A stretch of 9,006 nucleotides of DNA from Betaproteobacteria bacterium (lineage in GTDB: Bacteria > Pseudomonadota > Gammaproteobacteria > Burkholderiales > SG8-39), in the NCBI GenBank assembly GCA_012274205.1, contig JAAOZY010000321.1, positions 1 to 9,006 of the forward strand, read 5' to 3'. Shown here piece after piece: positions 1-4,890 of the stretch (its first letter is position 1; the number at the start of each line of letters is the position of its first letter). The position numbers and the translations under genes were made by a program. The notes below the pieces were generated by a model, which saw only the letters and a program-made list of their open reading frames with translations, had not been told where the DNA came from and ran no database searches.

Positions 1-267
1 GTCTGTTGCTGTATCTTGTGCGTGGCTACCCCGATCTGGGGGGGCGCTGGTCACCAGCCCGCTACGTAGACTGTGGCCAGCGATATTCGCTGCCGGTAGG
101 CCCGCCTTCTCCGCGCAGCCTTTCAATATCAATGCAACCGATGCGCCGGCCAGTCGGTCTGCCGCAATGACCTGCATCTTGCTGATCGACCTAAACACCG
201 CGCCGGATTCAATGTTGGCGCTCTGCAACCACCGCCTAACGGGCTTCACCGGACAGGCCGAGGTTCT
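1..267 (-). pseudogene. Tyrosine recombinase (phage-type integrase), C-terminal fragment, frameshifted
   Basis: Read on the minus strand, this stretch encodes the catalytic-domain part of a tyrosine recombinase. A segment starting TSACPVKPVRRWL is followed by VFRSISK, then SVALILKGCAEKAGL, then AGHSLRSGLVTSA. The last contains the family's H-x-x-R box, with His at 73-75 and Arg at 64-66. After TSA the frame breaks in a run of seven G on the plus strand (38-44). Dropping one base restores the expected continuation, APQIGVATHKIQQQ, which normally leads into the TGH motif and the catalytic tyrosine outside the window. No start codon or N-terminal DNA-binding domain is present: homology stops near 267, and a stop codon lies in frame further upstream at about 310. 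Intact relatives cut and rejoin DNA to integrate mobile elements. This copy is probably inactive, unless the frameshift is a sequencing error and the N-terminus is encoded elsewhere. Confidence 0.82.
38..44. repeat. G7 homopolymer at the integrase frameshift
   Basis: This is a run of seven G on the plus strand, seven C in the integrase reading direction. Upstream of it the integrase reads correctly in one frame, and downstream the expected residues continue in another frame. A one-base insertion here explains both. Homopolymer slippage in the genome or a sequencing error would look the same. Confidence 0.75.
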
Positions 268-675
268 GCCATAGTCGTCGGTGTTCACGACGGTGACACG
301 CTGACGGTCCTAATCGCGAAACATCAGATCAAGGTTCGCCTGGCCGAGATCGATGCGCCAGTGCTTGGCCAAGCGTTGGGTCGACGCTCCAGGCAAACCC
401 TCCCTGAACTGTGCCTTCATGAATCTGCCAAGGATGGCTTAGTCGCCCGCCATCGCTATGGGCGTTCGGTTGGGCGCGTCCAGTGCGCTGGCAAGGATGC
501 CAGCAGTCATCAGGTCGGCGCCGGCATGGCATGGGTGTACGATCACTACAGTAAGCCCTCATCGCCACTCTATCCACCGCAGGCAGAAGCCAGAGGGGCG
601 CCGCGCGGACTGTGGGCGGATAATGACCCAGTGCCACCGTGGCAGTGGCGTCGGGAAAAACGACCAGAGCGTTAA
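268..675 (+). pseudogene. Staphylococcal-nuclease-like (SNase, thermonuclease family) gene, 5'-truncated, catalytic Glu lost
   Basis: The frame reads IVVGVHDGDTLTVL, then KVRLAEIDAP, GQALGRRSRQ, RYGRSVGRV, AGMAWVYD, and ends in RGLWADNDPVPPWQWRR before the stop at 673-675. This is the full SNase fold in order. Intact members are Ca-dependent, usually exported, DNA/RNA endonucleases, often carried on mobile elements. The frame is open back to about 100 but has no ATG and no signal peptide, and the DNA before 268 encodes the integrase relic on the other strand, so the original 5' end is missing. The metal-site Asp of DGDT and Arg of VRL remain. However, the catalytic Glu that normally follows IDAP is a Val (GTG, 361-363), and the Asp usually found before RYGR is His. 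The GTG at 361 could be taken for a start but would discard the active site. I treat the gene as a decaying relic. Confidence 0.82.
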
Positions 676-731
676 GATGAATGCAGCAACGTATCCGCCA
701 AGGACGCGGCTGGAGTTGTTTCTCCAGTCGA

Positions 732-761
732 TTAACCAGACATGCATTTTTCCGCTATTAT
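732..761 (+). promoter_or_regulatory. Possible sigma70 promoter for the helical/HEPN gene pair
   Basis: A -10-like TATTAT (756-761) lies 18 bases after a -35-like TTAACC (732-737), which matches TTGACA at four of six positions. Transcription would start near 768, giving a leader of about 25 bases before the ATG at 793. The region 676-792 shows nothing else that I can name. Confidence 0.4.
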
Positions 762-792
762 GTAAGAGGCGGTACTGCTAGACCCAATCTAA

Positions 793-1584
793 ATGATCCC
801 AGCACCCAAAGCAAACGAGCTAATCGAACGACTGCGTCCTCTTATCGAGGATAGGCGTCCAGACGCATTTTCTATTGCCCGTATTCGCCGCGATGCGGAA
901 GGCTTGCTGCGGTCAGGCGTGATGCCAGGCGAAACCCATATGATTCTCGGGACGCTTGACGCGCTTGAGTTTAACGGTGCTGGATTTTTTGATCACTTTC
1001 GCATTGCACAGCAACTTTCTGGAAGCCAGAGCGTAAGCGCTAACTTTTCGTTGGTTGCGCTTAGATGCGGATTTGTTCGAGAGTCTGTGGAAGCGGCCAA
1101 CGCTTTTTTTCACGCCCATCCGGACGATTTATCCGTGCTCAAGCTAGCGCGAGAAATTGCCGTAGATTCTTTGCAATTTGGCATCTTGCTGCAGGTCGAA
1201 GAGAGATTTGCAAAACTTAGGTCTAAGCCAATTGGAGTCGCCAGAGAGCGGTTTACCTCGGCAATCGCGCGAGCAAAACATTTGGGAATCTCCGAGGCTG
1301 CAATCTTGGATCGCATTGAGTTCGCGGGAGCAATTCTTCGCGAGGAACACGAGCCCATATTTTCTGTCTTGTTCGACTTTGCCTTGGACGGTCGTTTTTC
1401 GTATTGCTTTGGTGTTAAATGCGACGTAGATACGATGTGCGATTTAAACTTCAAGATGGCGGAGCACTTGGTCGATACATTCGACGACACGCTTGTCGAT
1501 TTCTTCACAATATGTTGTTTGACCCACCGCGGTGACGTGTCGTCCGGAAGACTTTCTGACGCTCGCTCGGAAACTCAGCAATAG
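793..1584 (+). CDS. Uncharacterised helical protein, partner of the HEPN gene
   Basis: This 263-residue protein has no family that I recognise. It appears entirely alpha-helical and soluble, without signal peptide or membrane segment. Residues about 82-130 have the alternating small and large residue pattern of TPR-like helical pairs (around SLVALRCGFVRESVEAANAF and then AREIAVDSLQFGILL). The last 20 or so residues look low in conservation potential and lie over the next gene. An in-frame stop (790-792) sits right before the ATG, so this start is forced unless a downstream one is used. No Shine-Dalgarno sequence is visible close to it. Base composition is near 50% G+C, much lower than the genes after 2240, which suggests acquisition by transfer. 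It overlaps the HEPN gene by 53 bases, so the two are probably translationally linked. By analogy with other HEPN pairs it could be the neutralising partner, but it lacks the nucleotidyltransferase motif of MntA-type antitoxins. The reading frame is well supported; the function is unknown. Confidence 0.7.
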   Translation: MIPAPKANELIERLRPLIEDRRPDAFSIARIRRDAEGLLRSGVMPGETHMILGTLDALEFNGAGFFDHFRIAQQLSGSQSVSANFSLVALRCGFVRESVEAANAFFHAHPDDLSVLKLAREIAVDSLQFGILLQVEERFAKLRSKPIGVARERFTSAIARAKHLGISEAAILDRIEFAGAILREEHEPIFSVLFDFALDGRFSYCFGVKCDVDTMCDLNFKMAEHLVDTFDDTLVDFFTICCLTHRGDVSSGRLSDARSETQQ

Positions 1585-1903
1585 TTCGGACGAGATAGAG
1601 CGAAGATGCGCGGTCAGCCGCGCGTACTATGCCGCATTGCACTGGGCCGGCGCTAATCAAGATAAGTGCCCAGAGATTCACCGCGATGCAGTTCGGGGTG
1701 GTTCTCACGAGGTAATCATCCAGCGATACCTTCAGCACCGCACTAGTCGACCCGCGATGCAGGTTGGCTATATCTTGCGCGATATGCGAAACAAGCGCGA
1801 ATCAGTTGATTATGACCTTAGCGGGGTATGCCTGGAGTCGGACGCCATATATGTCATTAGAGCGGCCGAGCGAGTGCAACACCTATTGGGCGAAATAGTC
1901 TGA
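1532..1903 (+). CDS. HEPN-domain protein, possible RNase toxin
   Basis: This 123-residue protein opens with PEDFLTLARKLS and then has RRCAVSRAYYAALHWA (residues 24-39), the hallmark first helix of a common family of small HEPN proteins. Arg30 and His37 form the R-x6-H motif used as the catalytic centre in HEPN ribonucleases, and both are intact. A second helix ends in MRNKRESVDYDL (85-96), the conserved R..ADY-like region of this family. HEPN proteins are frequent in toxin-antitoxin and defence systems, where they cleave RNA. Others are inactive or structural, so activity cannot be assumed. The start is GTG at 1532; an in-frame stop at 1520-1522 rules out any earlier start. No clear Shine-Dalgarno is visible, and the gene begins inside the previous one, so it may depend on translation of that gene. 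Its low G+C composition matches that partner. Confidence 0.75.
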   Translation: MTCRPEDFLTLARKLSNSSDEIERRCAVSRAYYAALHWAGANQDKCPEIHRDAVRGGSHEVIIQRYLQHRTSRPAMQVGYILRDMRNKRESVDYDLSGVCLESDAIYVIRAAERVQHLLGEIV

Positions 1904-1905
1904 TT

Positions 1906-1934
1906 CGATCAGTGATTGCTAGCGCCCCTGATCG
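1906..1934. repeat. Small inverted repeat after the HEPN gene
   Basis: CGATCAG (1906-1912) and CTGATCG (1928-1934) form seven-base arms around a 15-base loop, just after the HEPN stop. No T run follows, so this is at best a weak terminator or an operator. Confidence 0.25.
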
Positions 1935-1970
1935 GGCAACGCCGCGGGCGAATGGAACAGCATTGGTGAA

Positions 1971-2177
1971 GTGACAGTGGATTACTTCAAACCGCTCAAT
2001 CGGAATACGGATGGGCAGAACTGCCGAACGTGCGCATATTCCGCCGGCATAGGCGAGCACCACTTTTATTGCTCCAAGGTCGTGCGTGTGATGGTGTACC
2101 CCTGCGGTAGTTGGGAGCGCGGCGCAGGATGCGATGAGCCAGAGCTAGCCTTCGTGCAGCCCAGTCTGCATGCGTGA
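1971..2177 (+). CDS. Small cysteine-rich protein, possible zinc-binding
   Basis: This 68-residue protein has five cysteines: Cys18 and Cys21 as a CxxC pair (NCRTCAYS), Cys34 after HHFY, Cys45 in YPCGSWERG, and Cys54. The spacing CxxC-x12-C-x10-C, with a His pair at 30-31, suggests a small metal-binding knuckle. The YPCGSWER core resembles, from memory, short hypothetical proteins of genomic islands, but I cannot name a family. The start may be GTG at 1971 or GTG at 1977. The second has a weak purine-rich stretch (GGTGAAG) at a better distance. It lies 67 bases after the HEPN gene in the same direction and could be a third gene of that unit or an independent island gene. The conserved-looking cysteines argue that it is real; the function is unknown. 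Confidence 0.5.
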   Translation: MTVDYFKPLNRNTDGQNCRTCAYSAGIGEHHFYCSKVVRVMVYPCGSWERGAGCDEPELAFVQPSLHA

Positions 2178-2241
2178 TCTTGTTTTGCGAGGGTATCGGC
2201 ATCGTTTCACCATGTGACCTGCCCACGCCTCCGCGCCAGCG

Positions 2242-2685
2242 CTAGCGATAGACCAGCACCGGCAGCTTGCAGTGCGTGAGCACCTTGTTGGTTTCACTGC
2301 CGATCAACAGCCCGGCGAGGCCGCTGCGCCCGTGGGAGGCCATGAAAATGAGGTCGCACTTTCGCTCCTTGGCGGCCTTGATGATGGCGTCATGGGGCGA
2401 GTCGTCGGTGACGAACAGGCCGGTGCAGCTTACGCCCCCCACCTGCGCCATCTTCTTGACCTGCTCCAGGTATTTTTCGGCGGTCTTCTTGACCTGCTTC
2501 TGGAACACGCCCAAGGGCACGAAATTCGCCGGCAGGTAGTCGCCGGCAATATTGGGATGATATTCCGGTGCCGCGTAGAACGCGGTGATGCGGGCGCCGT
2601 GTACCTTGGCGAAGCGCACTGCATGCTTTGCCGCGCGCAGCGACAGCGTCGAACCGTCGGTCGGAACCAGGATGTGCTTGAACAT
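2242..2685 (-). CDS. Universal stress protein, UspA family
   Basis: This 147-residue protein is a complete single Usp domain. It opens with FKHILVPTDGS (Asp10 in the nucleotide-binding strand) and ends with MASHGRSGLAGLLIGS and KLPVLVYR. The ATP-binding pattern G-x2-G-x9-G-S is mostly kept: Gly119, nine residues, then Gly129-Ser130. The first glycine is Ala116, a common variant. Usps are cytoplasmic proteins, often ATP-binding, induced by starvation, hypoxia or other arrest and supporting survival. The start ATG has a good AAGGGG Shine-Dalgarno seven bases upstream. It is the last gene of the minus-strand regulatory run, 81 bases after the FNR-type regulator, with its own probable -10. Placement beside an FNR-type regulator fits the pattern of oxygen-controlled usp genes in proteobacteria. 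The family call is firm; the specific stress is not known. Confidence 0.95.
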   Translation of the reverse strand: MFKHILVPTDGSTLSLRAAKHAVRFAKVHGARITAFYAAPEYHPNIAGDYLPANFVPLGVFQKQVKKTAEKYLEQVKKMAQVGGVSCTGLFVTDDSPHDAIIKAAKERKCDLIFMASHGRSGLAGLLIGSETNKVLTHCKLPVLVYR

Positions 2686-2718
2686 GGCGGAACCCCTTGT
2701 TATTGGTAAAGGCGCTTA

Positions 2719-2724
2719 ATCATA
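2719..2724 (-). promoter_or_regulatory. -10 element upstream of the universal stress gene
   Basis: Minus-strand TATGAT lies about 34 bases before the usp start codon, matching TATAAT at five of six positions. No good -35 is found 16-18 bases before it, which suggests that an activator is needed. I see no FNR-type box here. Confidence 0.45.
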
Positions 2725-2738
2725 CCTTGCGCGGCTGC

Positions 2739-2760
2739 GCGCAGGCGCTGCGCCTTGCGC
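2739..2760 (-). terminator. GC-rich hairpin after the FNR-type regulator
   Basis: GCGCAGGCG (2739-2747) pairs with CGCCTTGCGC (2751-2760) with one bulged T and a three-base loop. It begins seven bases past the regulator's stop codon. No U tract follows on the minus strand, so it may only slow transcription or protect the RNA 3' end. Confidence 0.35.
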
Positions 2761-2766
2761 CCGACG

Positions 2767-3660
2767 CTAGGCCGCGGCCAGCTGGCGCCAGGCAGGTCCG
2801 GAGGCAAAGTGCGGCCGGGCTTTCTTTGCGCGTGCCGCGTCCGCGGCATCGCTGCGCGCGGGGGCGGGATGCGGCGCGATGCACTCGGCAGCGCACGCGG
2901 CCGGGTCGATCACGCCGCGCAGCGCGTCGGCATCGACGATGTCTATGCATCGCTGGTGCACCTGGATGATGCCGCCGGTATTCAGCGCCGACAGGGCGCG
3001 GCTCACGGTTTCGAGTTTGAGGCCGAGGTAGCTGCCGATTTCCTGCCGTGTCATGCGCAGGTTGAACGAGCAGCGTGAGTAACCCAATGCGCCAAGCCGC
3101 GCCGACAGGCTGAGCAGAAACGCCGCCACGCGGCCTTCCGCGCCGAGCGTGCCCAGCGTCCAGGCCATGTTCTGCACGCGCACCAGCTCGCGGCTGAGCA
3201 CGCGATAGAGCAGGGCTTCCAGGCTGGGGCATTCATACACCAGGCGCGACAGGCTCGCGAGCGGCACGATCACGACTTCGCTGGTGTCCAGCGACACGGC
3301 GGTGGATCTGTAGTGGCCGCTGTCGATGCCGTCGGCGCCCATCAGGTCGCCGCACATCGGGAACGCCAGAACCTGTTCGCTGCCGGAGAAGTCGGTGTAG
3401 ACGGTCTTGAAGCAGCCGGAGCGCACGACGTAGAGCGAATGGAATTTGTCGCCCGCATGCACCAGTGCGTCGCCCTCGTGCACCCGGCGCAGCGCGAAGG
3501 CAGTGCGCGCGAGCCAGGCATCGTCGGGACAGTCGATGTGCAGCAGGCGCGTCAGATCGCGCACCGAGACGTTCGCGCCTTCGTGCTCCTGCGCGATCGC
3601 GGCGCCCGGTTCCGGGCAGCCAAAATCGAGTGCGTCATGGTGCGAAAGTGCGGCGGTCAT
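2767..3660 (-). CDS. FNR/CRP-family transcription regulator without visible Fe-S cysteines
   Basis: This 297-residue regulator has an N-terminal cyclic-nucleotide-binding-type beta barrel (about 55-140: HEGDALVHAGDKFHSLYVVRSG, then GDLMGADGI), a long dimer helix, and a C-terminal winged helix (about 203-245). The recognition helix LETVSRAL has Glu217, Ser220 and Arg221, the E-xx-SR set that reads TTGA/TCAA half-sites in FNR. Where FNR carries CxxCxxxxxC before the barrel, this protein has NVSVRDLTRL with no cysteine, and the Cys122 equivalent is Val. It therefore probably does not hold the oxygen-sensing 4Fe-4S cluster and behaves more like FixK or DNR-type members. About 45 Ala/Arg-rich residues extend past the usual end. 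I chose the ATG at 3660, with GGAG eight bases before it; the frame stays open to 3897, but that part lies inside the receiver gene. It follows the receiver gene by 37 bases, likely co-transcribed. A matching DNA site lies at 8085-8098. Confidence 0.9.
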   Translation of the reverse strand: MTAALSHHDALDFGCPEPGAAIAQEHEGANVSVRDLTRLLHIDCPDDAWLARTAFALRRVHEGDALVHAGDKFHSLYVVRSGCFKTVYTDFSGSEQVLAFPMCGDLMGADGIDSGHYRSTAVSLDTSEVVIVPLASLSRLVYECPSLEALLYRVLSRELVRVQNMAWTLGTLGAEGRVAAFLLSLSARLGALGYSRCSFNLRMTRQEIGSYLGLKLETVSRALSALNTGGIIQVHQRCIDIVDADALRGVIDPAACAAECIAPHPAPARSDAADAARAKKARPHFASGPAWRQLAAA

Positions 3661-3697
3661 GTTTGTCTCCGTTTCATGATGTTCGGATTGCATTCGT

Positions 3698-4111
3698 TCA
3701 GTGGCCGAGCGCTGCGCTGTCGGTGCGCGCGGTCCACATGCGGACGATTTCCCGGATGCGCGGGAAATCCGCGGATTTGTCGAGAAAGAATTCCGCGCCG
3801 GCATCCAGGCAGGCGCGGCGGTGCTGATCGGTCGCGTAGTTGGTAAGCACGGCGACACGCAGCTCGGGCGCCGACGGGTACACCGCCTTGAGCACATCCA
3901 GGCCGCTGCCGTCCTCCAGCTGCAGATCCAGGATCACCGCGCCGGGATGCGTCGATCGGATGCCTTCGATCGCCGCGCCGACGCTGCCGGCTTCGCCCAC
4001 CAGCTCGGTGCCCTGTATCGCTTTGATCGTAGCCGCCAGGCGTGCACGGATCGCCGGCGAATCCTCTACCAGGAATACCTGAAGCGTCGCGTCATGCCGA
4101 ACCCAATTCAT
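3698..4111 (-). CDS. Single-domain response regulator (CheY-like receiver)
   Basis: This 137-residue protein is a receiver domain alone. It carries the acidic pair Glu16-Asp17 (FLVEDSP), the phosphorylation site Asp62 (VILDLQLEDGSG), the switch Thr90 (VLTNYA) and Lys112 (FLDKSADF), so all key residues are present. No DNA-binding or enzymatic output domain follows. Such proteins act through protein contact or as phosphate sinks or intermediates. It sits between the NarL-type regulator and the FNR-type regulator and is probably co-transcribed with the latter (37-base gap). The kinase at 4887-7343 is the nearest possible phosphodonor. The ATG at 4111 has only a weak Shine-Dalgarno (CAGCGG). The family is secure; the partner is inferred. 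Confidence 0.92.
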   Translation of the reverse strand: MNWVRHDATLQVFLVEDSPAIRARLAATIKAIQGTELVGEAGSVGAAIEGIRSTHPGAVILDLQLEDGSGLDVLKAVYPSAPELRVAVLTNYATDQHRRACLDAGAEFFLDKSADFPRIREIVRMWTARTDSAALGH

Positions 4112-4213
4112 AGCCGCTGCCCGATTTAATGCTGTCGGGGCAAGTATGGATCTGCGCGCGCCATGCCCGCCATAGGTGCAGGCTGAAACTGCGCATCGGG
4201 CGTTGCGGAAGCG

Positions 4214-4233
4214 GTGTAGGGCGATGCCTACAC
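4214..4233. promoter_or_regulatory. Perfect inverted repeat GTGTAGG-N6-CCTACAC, candidate operator or hairpin
   Basis: Two seven-base arms (4214-4220 and 4227-4233) flank GCGATG. The site lies 13 bases beyond the NarL-type regulator's stop and just over 100 bases before the receiver gene's start. It has no T run on either side, which makes an intrinsic terminator unlikely. It has the form of a binding site for a dimeric regulator, such as the NarL-type protein encoded next to it. No second full copy was found in the window. Confidence 0.4.
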
Positions 4234-4245
4234 GGACGGCGAGCC

Positions 4246-4890
4246 TCAGCCCTCGCGCACGTTGCCGAGCTGGTGCGCCACGGCGTAGCGCACCAGCTCG
4301 GCAACGCTGTCCATGCCCATCTTTTCGAGGATGCGCGCCTTGTGCGTGCTCACGGTTTTGCCGCTCAGATGCAGGCGTGCCGCGATATCCGATACGGTCG
4401 CGCCGGCCACCAGCTGGCTGAACACCTCGAATTCGCGGTCGGACAAGGCATGGTGGGGCAGCCGGTCCGTGCTCGGGCTAAGCGTCAGCGCGAGCTGCTC
4501 GGCCACGCCGGGGCTGATGTATAGCCCGCCGTCGGCGACCTTTCCGATTGCCGCGACGAGCAGCGCCGAGGCGCTTTCCTTGGTTACATAGCCGGAGGCG
4601 CCGGCGCGGATCGCGCGCACCGCGTACTGCTCCTCCTGGTGCATGGAGAGCACCAGCACCGCGAGCCCGGGCCGCGTCGCCTTCACCCATTTGATCAGCT
4701 CGATGCCGCTTTTTCCCGGCATCGACATGTCGAGCAGCAGCAACTCGAAGCCGCCTTCACGCACCCGCGCCATGACCTCGTCGCCGCTCACCGCCTCGCC
4801 CGCCACCTCGATCCCCGGCGCGCCCTGCAATATGCGGCGCAGGCCATCGCGCACGATCGCATGGTCGTCGGCGATGAGGATGCGCTTCAC
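4246..4890 (-). CDS. NarL/FixJ-family response regulator
   Basis: This 214-residue protein has a receiver domain (1-120) with Asp8-Asp9, phospho-acceptor Asp54 (LLLDMSMPGKSG), Ser82 and Lys104 (GYVTKES). A LuxR/GerE-type helix-turn-helix follows (about 147-208), with LSDREFEVFSQL and the recognition helix SGKTVSTHKARILEKMG. It should bind DNA as a dimer after phosphorylation and control transcription. It starts at GTG (4888-4890), which shares four bases (GTGA) with the stop of the histidine kinase, and GGAGG lies just upstream within that gene. The pair is thus translationally coupled and is almost certainly cognate. The length is normal and no residue is missing. Its regulon is unknown; the inverted repeat at 4214-4233 is one possible target. 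Confidence 0.95.
   Translation of the reverse strand: MKRILIADDHAIVRDGLRRILQGAPGIEVAGEAVSGDEVMARVREGGFELLLLDMSMPGKSGIELIKWVKATRPGLAVLVLSMHQEEQYAVRAIRAGASGYVTKESASALLVAAIGKVADGGLYISPGVAEQLALTLSPSTDRLPHHALSDREFEVFSQLVAGATVSDIAARLHLSGKTVSTHKARILEKMGMDSVAELVRYAVAHQLGNVREG

Noticed and set aside
793..1903. Reading the pair as a classic HEPN-MNT (HepT/MntA) toxin-antitoxin system.
   Set aside because: The partner lacks the GSxxxG and DxD nucleotidyltransferase motifs and is too long and helical.
2272..2709. Plus-strand frame of 145 residues opposite the universal stress gene.
   Set aside because: The complementary strand carries a complete Usp domain with ribosome site; this frame has no family resemblance.
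3661..3897. Upstream extension of the FNR-type regulator frame to 3897 (376 residues in all).
   Set aside because: The added part lies inside the well-supported receiver gene, while the ATG at 3660 has a good GGAG and begins just before the conserved regulator sequence.
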